Translations under genes and position numbers: made by a program
The notes under the pieces: generated by a model
The model's database searches: none
What the model saw: only the letters and a program-made list of their open reading frames with translations
What the model was told of the DNA's origin: nothing
Origin: an uncultured Roseobacter sp.
Lineage (GTDB): Bacteria; Pseudomonadota; Alphaproteobacteria; Rhodobacterales; Rhodobacteraceae
Assembly (NCBI RefSeq): GCF_947496515.1
Contig: NZ_CANMDB010000005.1
Coordinates: forward strand, 154,501 to 218,500
DNA: 64,000 nucleotides
Direction of reading: 5' to 3'
In this document: positions 8,725 to 17,677 of the stretch, piece by piece
Layout of the letters: every line of letters begins with the position of its first letter
Numbering within the stretch: position 1 is the first letter of the stretch

Positions 8725-10923
8725 GTGATCGGGACGGGTACGAAGGATTCCGGTGATCCGATGACACTTGCCAGCAGACTGGCGGAGGAACGCCGTGGCC
8801 GCTTGGCCGCCGAACGCCTGCTTGAGCTCAAGCAGGCGGAGCTTTTTGCCGCAAACCGCAAATTGGGTGAACACGCCAAGGCGCTCTCCCACCAGATCGT
8901 GGAAACCCGGGCCGAGGTTGCCACCGTCCGGGACGAAAACCAGCGTGTCAAATCAGACCTGTCCGCCGCGCACGAAAAGATCGATCTGGTCGAACGCCGC
9001 CTGCTCTATGCGGTGGAGGCGATCAAGGACGGCTTTGCCCTCTTCAGCCCGGAGCTGGAGATGATCATGGCCAACAACGCCTATCTGGCCGCCTTCGACG
9101 GGCTGGAAGAGGTGCGCCCCGGGATCAACTACGTCACCATCCTGCAGTTGCTGACGGACGAAGGCATCGTCGACATCGGCGAGGATACCCCCGCCCACTG
9201 GCGCGAGCGGATGATCCAACGCATGCAAAGCCCGCAGCCTGAGCCGGTCGTGGTCCGGCTCTGGAACGGTGAATACGTGCGCATGATCGACCGCCGGGGG
9301 CCCGATGGCGACATCCTCTCGCTCGGGCTCAACATCACCGAAAGCGTCGTCTACGAGCAAAAGCTCAAAGAGGCGCGGCGCCGGGCCGAGGCCGCCAACC
9401 ACGCCAAATCCGCCTTCCTTGCCAATATGAGCCACGAGATCCGCACACCCATGAACGGGGTCGTCGGCATGGCCGATGTGCTGGCCGATACCGAGCTCAG
9501 CGATGATCAGCGACTGTATGTGGAGACCATCAAGAACTCCGGCGAGGCATTGCTCGTTATCATCAACGACGTGCTCGACTACTCCAAGATCGAGGCAAAG
9601 CGCCTGCGGTTGCAGGCGCAACCCTTCGATCTGGAACAATCCATTCTGGAAGTGATGATGCTGCTGCAGTCCTCGGCGCAGGACAAGAGGCTCAGCCTCG
9701 TGCTGGACTATGACTTCTTCACAGCCCCAAGCTACATGGGCGATCCCGGGCGGATCCGCCAGATCCTCACCAATCTGCTGGGCAATGCGGTCAAATTCAC
9801 GTCCCAGGGCCATGTGATGGTCCGGGTGCGCAGCAGCGTCGAGGTCGAAGGCGGCCCGGTCACCCTGCAGATCACGGTGGAGGACACCGGGATCGGCATC
9901 GCCGAGGATATGATCGACCATGTCTTTGGCGAATTCACGCAGGTGGAAAACGAACGCAACCGCCAGTTTGATGGCACGGGCCTTGGCCTCGCGATCACCC
10001 GGCAGCTCGTTCAGATGATGGACGGGCGCATCTGGCTGACCTCGCAGGAGGGGGAGGGGTCGTGCTTCGGGTTCGAGATCAAGCTGCCCACGGCCACGGC
10101 AGGCGGTCCTGACCCGGCCGAACTGCCGGAAGGTCTGCGCCACGTGATGGTGGTTGAACCGGTTCCCGCCGTCCGCGCAGTGCTGGCACGCCATCTTGAA
10201 CGGCTGGGTCTGAAAGTCACCGGCTGCGCAGACGTGGGCGCCGCAAAAACGGCACTTGTCGAGACGGTGGATCTGGTCCTGCTCGCGCCTTCACTGGCCG
10301 ATGCGGGCGAGCAGATCGCCAAGGCCGGGCAAATCAGCCACATGGGCGCGGGCACCCCCGGAACAGGCAGCGGCAGTCCGAAACCCTTTGCCCGGCAGGA
10401 GCTTCTGTCCTGGCTCTGTCGCTGGCACGCTCCCCAGCACGCCGGAAACACCGCTGCGCCCGATGCGCCGGACGCATCGGTGCCGGAGGCCGCAACCGAT
10501 CAGCGGCTCATGCGGGTTCTGGCGGCGGAGGACAACAAGACCAACCAGCTGGTTTTTCGCAAGATGCTCAAAACGGCGCAGATCGACCTTCAATTCGCCG
10601 CTGACGGGGTCGAGGCCGTCGCCGCCTACGAAAGCTTTGCGCCCGATCTGATCTTTATGGACATCTCCATGCCGCGCATGGACGGTCGCGAAGCCACCCG
10701 CACGATCCGCGCGCTGGAGGCGGACAGCGGCACCCATGTTCCCATCATCGCCCTGACGGCCCACGCGATGGAGGGTGATGATGCAGAGATTCTGGCAGAT
10801 GGGCTTGACCTCTACATGACCAAACCGGTGCGCAAAGGGGATCTGCACGCCCGCATCACCGAGCATTGCCCGGCGGGGGTGACAGCCCCCTTTCCCGTCG
10901 AAGATGATCAGGAGGCCGGGTAG
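8725..10923 (+). CDS. Hybrid sensor histidine kinase / response regulator (PAS-HisKA-HATPase-REC)
   Basis: 732 residues, no membrane helix, so a soluble sensor. Order: a coiled-coil N-terminus ([19 protein letters not shown]), a PAS-like domain around residues 90-210, a HisKA box [12 protein letters not shown] with the phospho-acceptor His at about 237, an ATPase with N box ([10 protein letters not shown]), G1 (EDTGIGIAE) and G2 (GTGLGLAI), a degenerate receiver-like linker, and a C-terminal receiver with phospho-acceptor Asp at about 646 ([11 protein letters not shown]) and KPV. The GTG at 8725 gives the longest form; ATG 8761 ([10 protein letters not shown]) is an alternative. It runs convergently into yaaA, with 16 nt of coding overlap. 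Confidence 0.9.
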   Translation: MIGTGTKDSGDPMTLASRLAEERRGRLAAERLLELKQAELFAANRKLGEHAKALSHQIVETRAEVATVRDENQRVKSDLSAAHEKIDLVERRLLYAVEAIKDGFALFSPELEMIMANNAYLAAFDGLEEVRPGINYVTILQLLTDEGIVDIGEDTPAHWRERMIQRMQSPQPEPVVVRLWNGEYVRMIDRRGPDGDILSLGLNITESVVYEQKLKEARRRAEAANHAKSAFLANMSHEIRTPMNGVVGMADVLADTELSDDQRLYVETIKNSGEALLVIINDVLDYSKIEAKRLRLQAQPFDLEQSILEVMMLLQSSAQDKRLSLVLDYDFFTAPSYMGDPGRIRQILTNLLGNAVKFTSQGHVMVRVRSSVEVEGGPVTLQITVEDTGIGIAEDMIDHVFGEFTQVENERNRQFDGTGLGLAITRQLVQMMDGRIWLTSQEGEGSCFGFEIKLPTATAGGPDPAELPEGLRHVMVVEPVPAVRAVLARHLERLGLKVTGCADVGAAKTALVETVDLVLLAPSLADAGEQIAKAGQISHMGAGTPGTGSGSPKPFARQELLSWLCRWHAPQHAGNTAAPDAPDASVPEAATDQRLMRVLAAEDNKTNQLVFRKMLKTAQIDLQFAADGVEAVAAYESFAPDLIFMDISMPRMDGREATRTIRALEADSGTHVPIIALTAHAMEGDDAEILADGLDLYMTKPVRKGDLHARITEHCPAGVTAPFPVEDDQEAG

Positions 10924-11687
10924 TCCCGCACGAAAACGGGCGCATCAGGCTCCGACAGATCGGGCTGATACTGGTAGCCGCCTGTCTCGAACCCCTGCAG
11001 ATCCGCCGGATCCGACAGCCGCTTCTGGATGATGAACCGCGCCATGGCGCCGCGCGCCTTCTTGGCAAAGAAGCTCACGATCCTGGGGCCCTTGCCGTCC
11101 CCCTTGTCTTCCATGAAGGCCGGGGTGATCACCCGCAGGCTGAGCGCCTTGAGGTCCACCGCGCCAAAGTATTCCTGGCTCGCACAGTTCACCAGAACGT
11201 CGCTGCCCGTGGCCTCCGCCTGCGCGTTCAGCGCTTTGGACAGGTCATCGCGCCAGTATTGGTAGAGCGTCTTGCCCCGCCGCGTCTTGAGCTTGCTGCC
11301 CATCTCCAACCGGTAGGGCTGGATCGCGTCGAGCGGGCGCAGCACACCGTAGAGGCCCGAGAGGATGCGCAGATGATCCTGCGCCCACCGCATCTCGTCA
11401 TCGCTGAGGCTTTCGGCCTCCAGCCCCTGATATGTGTCGCCCGCAAAGGCCAGCGCCGCCGGGCGTGTCGCCTCACCATCAGGCGTGGCCTCAAAGGCCG
11501 CAAACCGGTGGCGGTTCAGCCGCGCCAGATCGTCCGACAGCCCCATCAGATCCTTGAGCGCACCCAGCGTGAGGTTGCGCGCGGTCTTGACCAACCGCAC
11601 CGCGTCTTCCTGAAAGTCAGGCTCGGTCGTGGTGACCGCCCGCTCTGCCCAGTCCAGCCGCTTGGCTGGGGATACCACCACCAACAT
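10908..11687 (-). CDS. yaaA: YaaA family peroxide stress protein
   Basis: 259 residues of the YaaA/UPF0246 family, a cytoplasmic protein that in E. coli limits free iron under hydrogen peroxide stress and has a DNA-binding fold. Recognisable stretches are MLVVVSPAKRLDW, the central FAGDTYQGL and ILSGLYGVLRPLD-PYRLEMG, and the C-terminal PRIVSFFAKKARGAMARFI. The ATG at 11687 has AAGGGG 8-9 nt upstream. A perfect 8-8-8 inverted repeat lies 25-48 nt before the start codon (11712-11735) and may be an operator or leader hairpin. Confidence 0.92.
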   Translation of the reverse strand: MLVVVSPAKRLDWAERAVTTTEPDFQEDAVRLVKTARNLTLGALKDLMGLSDDLARLNRHRFAAFEATPDGEATRPAALAFAGDTYQGLEAESLSDDEMRWAQDHLRILSGLYGVLRPLDAIQPYRLEMGSKLKTRRGKTLYQYWRDDLSKALNAQAEATGSDVLVNCASQEYFGAVDLKALSLRVITPAFMEDKGDGKGPRIVSFFAKKARGAMARFIIQKRLSDPADLQGFETGGYQYQPDLSEPDAPVFVRDYPAS

Positions 11688-11711
11688 ATATCTACCCCTT
11701 GTGGCCTGTAC

Positions 11712-11735
11712 GCTCTACACCACTCGATGTAGAGC
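11712..11735. promoter_or_regulatory. Perfect inverted repeat upstream of yaaA
   Basis: GCTCTACA, eight spacer bases (ccactcga), TGTAGAGC. The arms match perfectly. It lies in the 134-nt gap between recQ and yaaA, 25 nt before the yaaA start. It could be a dimeric-repressor site or a hairpin in the yaaA leader; there is no T run, so a terminator for recQ is less likely. Confidence 0.5.
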
Positions 11736-11821
11736 ATCGCGCGGCCGATTCCCATCGTCGATTTCTCAAGCATCGCACGCGCAGCAGCACGCTGCTCCGC
11801 CGCAATCCCGTACCAGGCGAT

Positions 11822-13879
11822 CTAGCCCGCCTCGCGCAGCACGTCCAGAAACGCAGGCCCGAATCGTTCTGCTCGGCGCGCACCCAGAATCCGCTCCAGG
11901 CTGGACGCATCGGCGCTTCGCAGCTGCGCTACCTTCGCCAGAAGCGAGGCAGAACAGCTCAGCGGTTTGCAGGTCCCGTCACCCCCCCGCGACAGATCCG
12001 CCTGCACTTCCAGCAGCCTGTCATAGACCGATCCCGACACGCGCCCCGCCAGCTTGCGCCGCGTCGGGTGCATCTGCTCGGCCTCGCCAACGATCACCTC
12101 CAGAAAGGCCGCGCCATAGCGTTCGAGCTTTTTGGCGCCCACACCGCTGATCTGTGCCATCTGGTCGAGGTTCCCAGGCCGGGTCTGCGCCATCTCGATC
12201 AGCGTCCGGTCGTTGAAAATCACGTAGGCGGGCACGCGCGCGGCCTCCGCAAATCCGCGCCGCCGGGCCTTGAGCGCGGACAGCAGCGGCGCGTCTTCCT
12301 CCGACACCATCTCGCGCACAGCGGGGCGGCGCGTGGCCGCCGCCTGTCGCAGCGTATCGCGGCGCAGATCAATCGTGGCCTCTGCCCGCAGGATCGGCAG
12401 GGCGGCATCGGTCATGCGCAACGCCCCGTGCCGCTCGGGATCCGGGCGCACCAGATCGTGCCCCATCATCTGCCGGAAAATCGCCTGCCAGACCCGCTTG
12501 TCGTGCTCCTTGCCCACGCCGTAGGTCGGCAGGGATTGATGGCCGCGGGCGCGGATCTTGTCGGTTTCGGTGCCGGTCAGAATGTCGATCAGATGCCCCG
12601 CCCCGAACCACTCATCGGTGCGCAGCATCGCCGACAGCGCCTTGCGCACCGATGTCGTCCCGTCGAATACCTCCGGCGGGCTGTCGCACAGATCACACGA
12701 TCCGCACGCTTCCTTTGTCTCGCCGAAATACCCCAGCAACGTCGCGCGCCGGCACGTCAGGGCCTCCGCCAGCCCCAGCAGCGCGTTGAGCCGGGCGTGA
12801 TCGGCCCCGCGCCGTTCGGGCGGCGCCAGCCCTTCGTCGATCTGCGTGCGGCGCAGGCGGATGTCATCGGGTCCAAACAGGGTGAGCGTCTCAGCGGGCG
12901 CCCCGTCGCGGCCCGCGCGCCCGATCTCCTGATAATAGGCTTCGATGGATTTGGGCAGATCCGCATGGGCGACCCAGCGGATGTCGGGCTTGTCGATGCC
13001 CATGCCAAACGCCACCGTCGCCACCACGATCAACCCGTCTTCGCGCTGGAACCGCGCCTCGGCGTCGCGGCGCGCATCGGCCTCCATCCCGCCGTGGTAG
13101 TGCAACGCCGTATGCCCGGCCTCGCGCAGCGCACGCGCCAGCCCTTCGGTCTTGGCCCGCGTGCCGCAGTAGACGATGCCCGACTGCCCCTTGCGCGCGG
13201 CGGCAAAGCTCAGGATCTGCTGGCGCGGGCTGTTCTTAGCGGCAAAGGCAAGGTGGATGTTGGGCCGGTCGAACCCGCCCAGAAACCGCCGCGGCGCCTC
13301 GCCGTCAAAGAGCTTCTGCTCGATCTCCGCGCGCGTTTCCGCATCTGCCGTGGCGGTAAAGGCGGCCAGCGGCACCCCCAGATCCCGGCGCAGCGCCCCG
13401 ATCCGCAAATAGTCAGGCCGAAAGTCATGACCCCACTGGCTGACGCAATGCGCCTCATCCACGGCGATCAGCGACACGCCCGCGCGGCGCAACAGCCCCG
13501 CCGCCCCGGCGGAGGCCAGCCGTTCCGGCGCCATGTAGAGCAGTTTGAGCGAGCCCTCGCGCAGCGCGTCCATCACAGCGTCGGTTTCTTCGGGGGTGTT
13601 GCCCGATGTCAGCGCACCGGCGGCCACGCCCGCCTCCTGCAGGCCGCGCACCTGATCGCGCATCAGCGCAATCAGCGGTGAAATCACCACCGTCACCCCG
13701 TCCCGCATCAGCGCAGGCAGCTGGAAACACAGGGATTTGCCGCCGCCCGTGGGCATGATCGCCAGCACGTTTTCGCCAGCGGCCACAGCCTCCACAATCT
13801 CGCCCTGCCCGGGGCGAAACGCCTCAAACCCGAAAACCTGCTGCAACAGCCCGACCGCGCCCGTCATGGCCACCCTCAT
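11822..13879 (-). CDS. recQ: ATP-dependent DNA helicase RecQ
   Basis: 685 residues, normal for a full RecQ. Helicase motifs: motif 0 FGFEAFRPGQ, Walker A MPTGGGKS, motif II VDEAHCVSQWGHDFRPDY, motif III FTATAD, and motif VI YYQEIGRAGRDG. The RecQ C-terminal zinc region follows (CRRATLLGYFGE, CGSCDLC), then a winged helix, then a C-terminal HRDC domain (EAARVPAYVIFNDRTLIEMA) and possibly a second, degenerate one. RecQ unwinds 3'-5' in recombination and fork repair. The ATG at 13879 (MRVAMTG) is used; the ATG four codons later is possible. It is followed by yaaA on the same strand after 134 nt. Confidence 0.96.
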   Translation of the reverse strand: MRVAMTGAVGLLQQVFGFEAFRPGQGEIVEAVAAGENVLAIMPTGGGKSLCFQLPALMRDGVTVVISPLIALMRDQVRGLQEAGVAAGALTSGNTPEETDAVMDALREGSLKLLYMAPERLASAGAAGLLRRAGVSLIAVDEAHCVSQWGHDFRPDYLRIGALRRDLGVPLAAFTATADAETRAEIEQKLFDGEAPRRFLGGFDRPNIHLAFAAKNSPRQQILSFAAARKGQSGIVYCGTRAKTEGLARALREAGHTALHYHGGMEADARRDAEARFQREDGLIVVATVAFGMGIDKPDIRWVAHADLPKSIEAYYQEIGRAGRDGAPAETLTLFGPDDIRLRRTQIDEGLAPPERRGADHARLNALLGLAEALTCRRATLLGYFGETKEACGSCDLCDSPPEVFDGTTSVRKALSAMLRTDEWFGAGHLIDILTGTETDKIRARGHQSLPTYGVGKEHDKRVWQAIFRQMMGHDLVRPDPERHGALRMTDAALPILRAEATIDLRRDTLRQAAATRRPAVREMVSEEDAPLLSALKARRRGFAEAARVPAYVIFNDRTLIEMAQTRPGNLDQMAQISGVGAKKLERYGAAFLEVIVGEAEQMHPTRRKLAGRVSGSVYDRLLEVQADLSRGGDGTCKPLSCSASLLAKVAQLRSADASSLERILGARRAERFGPAFLDVLREAG

Positions 13880-13988
13880 GTGATGATCCTGCTCGTTTCA
13901 GGCAGAATCCCACATGGCGCCAAACGGCACAAGAGCGCAGCCCGTCATTGTCCCGAAAATATGGGGGGTCGGTCGGGTCAGCCGATCG

Positions 13989-14276
13989 TTAGACGAACAG
14001 CGCGTAGTTGTTCACCAGCACGATGCGCAGGACCGCCACCCCCAGCAGCACGGCGAGGGGGGCCAGATCGATCCCGCCCATCTGGGGCAGCACCCGGCGG
14101 ACAGGCCCGTAGATCGGCTCCAGGATGCGGTTGAGCATGTACCAGATCTGCGCGACCAGCTGCTGGCTCGTGTTCAGCACCTGGAAATTGATCAGCCAGC
14201 TCATGATCACATGCGCGATGATAAAGAACCACAGCACGTTGAGCAGCAGCATCAGGATTTCAAACAGCGATTGCAT
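13989..14276 (-). CDS. YggT family membrane protein
   Basis: 95 residues, beginning MQSLFEILMLLLNVLWFFIIAHVI and ending with a second hydrophobic segment (IDLAPLAVLLGVAVLRIVLV), with LEPIYGPVRRVLP between them: the classical single YggT repeat. YggT proteins are small inner-membrane proteins linked to osmotic tolerance and cell-division or septum genes, with no defined activity. The frame is open upstream to 14453, but the ATG at 14276 follows AAGGAAAGG and fits the family. It is divergent from the MFS gene. Confidence 0.9.
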   Translation of the reverse strand: MQSLFEILMLLLNVLWFFIIAHVIMSWLINFQVLNTSQQLVAQIWYMLNRILEPIYGPVRRVLPQMGGIDLAPLAVLLGVAVLRIVLVNNYALFV

Positions 14277-14430
14277 GGGCCGACCTTTCCTTGCGTCTGC
14301 CTGAATTAAGCCGCACGCGCGCCCTGCGCAAGCCCGCAGCGCGCTCTTGGTTGACCGCCCGCAGGCCGCGCTTGCCAGCACCGCGTGTGGCTGATCTACC
14401 GGCAGAGGGCGCAGCAAAAGGGGCAGCAGC

Positions 14431-15759
14431 ATGGACAGCGCGCGAAAACGCATCTGGGGGTGGTACGCCTTTGACTGGGCGAGCCAGCCCTACAACACGC
14501 TCCTGATCACCTTTATCTTTGCGCCCTACATCGGCGAGCTTTTGGGCGACGGCGCGCGCGCGCAGGCCGCCTGGGGCTTTGGCATCGGGGCGGCGGGCGT
14601 CGTCATCGCCGTGCTCGCCCCGGTTCTGGGGGCCATCGCCGATACCAAGGGCCGACCGATGCCCTTCATCTGGGCCTTCTCGGCGCTCTACGTGCTGGGC
14701 AGTGCGGGTCTGTGGTTTGCCGATCCTGCGGGCTTTCACCTGCCGCTGATCCTGGGGTTCTTCGCACTCGGCCTCATCGGGATGGAGTTCGCGACGATCT
14801 TCACCAACGCCATGCTGCCGGGTCTCGGCCCGGCGCGCGACATCGGGCGCATTTCCGGCACCGGCTGGGCCATCGGCTATCTTGGTGGCTTCGTGGCACT
14901 CGTGATCATGCTGCTCTTCTTCGCGGAGAGTGCGGCGACCGGGCGGACGTTCATTGGCCTGGAACCGGCACTGGGGCTCAATGCCGAAGCCCGCGAAGGT
15001 ACGCGTTTTGTCGGCCCGCTCACGGCGCTCTGGTACGCGCTTTTCATGATCCCCTTCTTTGTCTGGGTGCGTCCAGCACCACCACCCGCGGAGCCCGGCA
15101 GCGTCGGGCAGGCCCTGCGCGATCTGGGCCAGACGCTGCGCCGCCTGCCGCGTCGCCCGTCGCTGTTTTCCTACCTCGGAGCATCGATGTTCTACCGAGA
15201 CGCGCTCAACGGGATCTACGCTTTCGGCGGCATCTATGCGCAGGGCGTGCTCGGCTGGTCGGTGGTGGACACCGGCATCTTTGGCATCATCGCCATAATC
15301 ACCGGCGCGATCTTTGCCTGGGCGGGCGGGCACGCGGATGCGCGTTTCGGCCCGGCGATCGTGATCAGACTGTCGATCTGGGTTTTGCTGGCGGTGACCA
15401 CCGCCATCGCCTTTGTCAGCCGCGACAGCCTCTTCGGCATCGCGCTAACGCCGGACAGCACGGCCCCCGACGTTGCCTTCTACACCATTGGCGCCTGTAT
15501 CGGCGCGGCAGGCGGCACGCTGCAATCGGCAAGCCGGTCGATGATGGTCCGCCAGGCGGACCCCGCACGCATGACCGAAGGCTTCGGCCTCTATGCGCTG
15601 TCGGGCAAAGCGACCAGCTTTCTGGCGCCGGTGCTTGTCGGCGTGGCAACGGCGATCAGCGGATCTCAGCAAATCGGCGTCACCCCGATTATCGGACTGT
15701 TCATCATCGGGCTGATACTGTTAGCCTTCGTCAAGCCAAACGGAGACCGCCGCCCATGA
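14431..15759 (+). CDS. UMF1-type MFS transporter (Atg22-like)
   Basis: 442 residues with 11-12 hydrophobic helices. The N-terminus RKRIWGWYAFDWASQPYNTLL is the hallmark of UMF1/Atg22-like major facilitator proteins, and ADTKGRPMPF is the MFS loop 2-3 motif. ARDIGRISGTGWAIGYLGG is also typical of the group. Bacterial members are predicted efflux or metabolite permeases with unknown substrate; an amino-acid role is only suggested by yeast Atg22. The stop overlaps the mepA start (ATGA), so the two are translationally coupled. Confidence 0.88.
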   Translation: MDSARKRIWGWYAFDWASQPYNTLLITFIFAPYIGELLGDGARAQAAWGFGIGAAGVVIAVLAPVLGAIADTKGRPMPFIWAFSALYVLGSAGLWFADPAGFHLPLILGFFALGLIGMEFATIFTNAMLPGLGPARDIGRISGTGWAIGYLGGFVALVIMLLFFAESAATGRTFIGLEPALGLNAEAREGTRFVGPLTALWYALFMIPFFVWVRPAPPPAEPGSVGQALRDLGQTLRRLPRRPSLFSYLGASMFYRDALNGIYAFGGIYAQGVLGWSVVDTGIFGIIAIITGAIFAWAGGHADARFGPAIVIRLSIWVLLAVTTAIAFVSRDSLFGIALTPDSTAPDVAFYTIGACIGAAGGTLQSASRSMMVRQADPARMTEGFGLYALSGKATSFLAPVLVGVATAISGSQQIGVTPIIGLFIIGLILLAFVKPNGDRRP

Positions 15760-16679
15760 TCCGCCCTACGCTTGCCGCCGCCGCGGCGCTCGTGCTTGGT
15801 CTCGCGTCCTGTTCGGAGGCCCCCGCGCCGCAGCCCGAGACGCGCGTGCTGCCCACCATCGGCACCTCCGGCCATGCGCAAAGCGACAAACCTGCCAAGC
15901 AGCTTTTCGGAGCGAAGCAGGCGGCCTCGCGCGCCACCCCAGCTCCTTTCGGCAGCTACTCCAAGGGCTGCATGGCGGGCGGTGCGCAACTGGCCGAGAC
16001 AGGGCCCACATGGCAGGCCATGCGCCTGTCGCGCAACCGCAATTGGGCGCATCCCGCCACCGTCGACTACGTGCAGGATCTCAGCCGTCAGGCCGCGCGC
16101 CAACCGGGATGGAACGGGCTTTATGTGGGCGATCTCAGCCAGCCGCGCGGCGGGCCGATGCTGTCGGGTCACGCCAGCCACCAGATCGGGCTCGATGCGG
16201 ACATCTGGCTGCGCCCCGCGGACAACCTGTCGCTGTCAGTGGCGCAGCGGGAGAATATCTCGTCGATCTCCCTGCGCCGCAATCGCGGGGCTTTCGTCAA
16301 CGATAACTGGACCCGCCAGCACCATGAGATCCTCAAGGCCGCCGCCTCGGATCCGCGGGTCGCACGGATCTTCATCTTCCCCGGCGCCAAGGTGCGCATG
16401 TGCCAGGACGCCACCGGCGACCGCAGCTGGCTCCGCAAGATCCGCCCCTGGTACGGGCATCACTACCATTTCCACGTGCGCCTTGCCTGTCCCGCGGGGG
16501 CGCGTGGCTGCGTTGATCAGAACCCGCCACCGCCCGGCGACGGCTGTGCCGATGCGCAGGCCTGGGTCAATACCATCCTGAACCCACCGCCGCCCGACCC
16601 TAACGCGCCCGCACCCTGGCCCCGGCGCGAGATCCGGCTCGCGGATCTGCCCCAGCAATGCGCCGACGTCTTGCAATAG
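15756..16679 (+). CDS. mepA: Penicillin-insensitive murein endopeptidase MepA (lipoprotein form)
   Basis: 307 residues, peptidase family M74, cleaving D-alanyl-meso-diaminopimelyl cross-links in peptidoglycan. A lipoprotein signal (VLGLASC, Cys19) suggests anchoring in a membrane on the periplasmic side. Zinc-site stretches are GHASHQIGLDADIW and WYGHHYHFHVRLACP, both intact. The conserved N-terminal SYSKGCMAGG and AMRLSRNRNWAHP also fit the family. The start ATG lies inside the ATGA shared with the MFS gene. The last 22 nt overlap the next gene, which completes a three-gene unit. Confidence 0.94.
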   Translation: MIRPTLAAAAALVLGLASCSEAPAPQPETRVLPTIGTSGHAQSDKPAKQLFGAKQAASRATPAPFGSYSKGCMAGGAQLAETGPTWQAMRLSRNRNWAHPATVDYVQDLSRQAARQPGWNGLYVGDLSQPRGGPMLSGHASHQIGLDADIWLRPADNLSLSVAQRENISSISLRRNRGAFVNDNWTRQHHEILKAAASDPRVARIFIFPGAKVRMCQDATGDRSWLRKIRPWYGHHYHFHVRLACPAGARGCVDQNPPPPGDGCADAQAWVNTILNPPPPDPNAPAPWPRREIRLADLPQQCADVLQ

Positions 16680-17587
16680 GGTCGGTTGCGCTTCTTCTTC
16701 TGTTTTTCGGCGCCAAGACCCTACTCTCATATTACCCGATCCCGCCGCAGCCGCGCGTGCCCGCAGCACGGCAACCAGCGCAGCATCTTTCCACCTATAT
16801 CTGGCGTCTGGATGAGGATTGGTTTGGCGGCCTGTCGGCCCTTGAGCTTTCCGCCGATGGCACTGGCTTTTTCGCGGTAGGCGACCGCGGCCGGATGATC
16901 GAGGGCCAGCTTGAACGCAGCGGAAACGGGATCACCGGCGCCCGGGTGACGCGGCAGAAACAGCTGGTGGATGCAGACGGCGCCGTGATGATCTGGCCTT
17001 TCACAGACGCCGAAGGCCTTGCCATCACCGAGGATGGCGGCCTGTTCATCTCCTTCGAACGCCAGATCCGTGTGCTCTACTACCCCGATTTCAACGCCCT
17101 GCCGCAGGAGCCAGGCTACACCCGCGCCTGGCGCGCGATCCACATTAAGCAGGGGCTGGAGGCGCTGGCCATCGCGCCCGACGGCACGCTCTACACCCTG
17201 CCGGAGACCGCCCCCTTTGGCGCGTCCGTGTCGCTGGTCTACCGCCGCAGCCCGGGCGGAGACTGGACCCAGCCTTTTACCCTGCCGCTCGATGACGTCT
17301 TTGTGCCGGTGGGCGCAGACTTCGGCCCGGACGGGCGCCTTTATCTGCTGGAAAGGGACTTCCGCTGGTTCGGCTTTCGCACCCGGATCCGCGCGATGAC
17401 CGTGACACCCCGGGGTGTCGAGCAGATCGAGACGCTGCTGGAAACGCCGCTCTTTCAATACGGCAACCTCGAAGGGCTCTCCGTCTGGCGCGATGACGAC
17501 GGGCGCATCCGCCTGACCATGATCGGCGATGACAACTTCCTGCCCGTGCTCAAGACCGAGATCGTCGAATACATCCTGCAGGAGTGA
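16658..17587 (+). CDS. Esterase-like activity of phytase family protein
   Basis: 309 residues: an N-terminal signal anchor (SVALLLLFFGAKTLLSYY), then a beta-propeller-like domain of the kind called esterase-like activity of phytase (GGLSALELSADGTGFFAVGDRG, DAEGLAITEDGGLFISFE, GLEALAIAPDGTLYTLPE, NLEGLSVWRDDDGRIRLTMIGDDN). The repeated DG.L and E.L motifs are consistent with calcium-stabilised blades. The mature protein would be periplasmic. No catalytic residues can be assigned and the natural substrate is unknown. It overlaps mepA by 22 nt and is probably translated from the same mRNA. Confidence 0.82.
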   Translation: MRRRLAIGSVALLLLFFGAKTLLSYYPIPPQPRVPAARQPAQHLSTYIWRLDEDWFGGLSALELSADGTGFFAVGDRGRMIEGQLERSGNGITGARVTRQKQLVDADGAVMIWPFTDAEGLAITEDGGLFISFERQIRVLYYPDFNALPQEPGYTRAWRAIHIKQGLEALAIAPDGTLYTLPETAPFGASVSLVYRRSPGGDWTQPFTLPLDDVFVPVGADFGPDGRLYLLERDFRWFGFRTRIRAMTVTPRGVEQIETLLETPLFQYGNLEGLSVWRDDDGRIRLTMIGDDNFLPVLKTEIVEYILQE

Positions 17588-17596
17588 CTTGCGCCC

Positions 17597-17625
17597 GCGT
17601 GGCCTTGGGCCTAAAGACGCCACGT
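17597..17625 (+). terminator. Weak hairpin after the phytase-esterase-like gene
   Basis: GCGTGGC and GCCACGT form a 7-bp stem (one G-T pair) with a 15-nt loop, 9 nt after the stop codon. There is no T run, so it may only stabilise the 3' end of the mRNA. Confidence 0.3.
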
Positions 17626-17677
17626 CGGTCACACGGCCCGACCAAGTGCCGCACCCTTGCCAAAACGGATACATCAA

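Noticed and set aside
6590-8767. Uninterrupted 725-codon frame on the minus strand opposite the last MoxR-operon gene
   Set aside because: It is antisense to a gene with clear protein features and consists of GC-skew residues (Gln, His, Arg, Gly) without domain character.
11700-11821. In-frame continuation after the recQ stop, reading like IAWYGIAAEQRAAARAMLEKSTMGIGR in part
   Set aside because: It is open in the recQ frame and looks slightly protein-like, but recQ already has a full HRDC end and no family was recognised; kept as non-coding.
11699-13681. 660-codon plus-strand frame across recQ
   Set aside because: Mirror of the recQ codon pattern; no recognisable domain and no ribosome site.
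17588-17677. Possible preQ1 riboswitch upstream of the queuosine-precursor transporter
   Set aside because: The 90 nt contain one hairpin but no A-rich tail or C-rich aptamer pattern of preQ1 classes.
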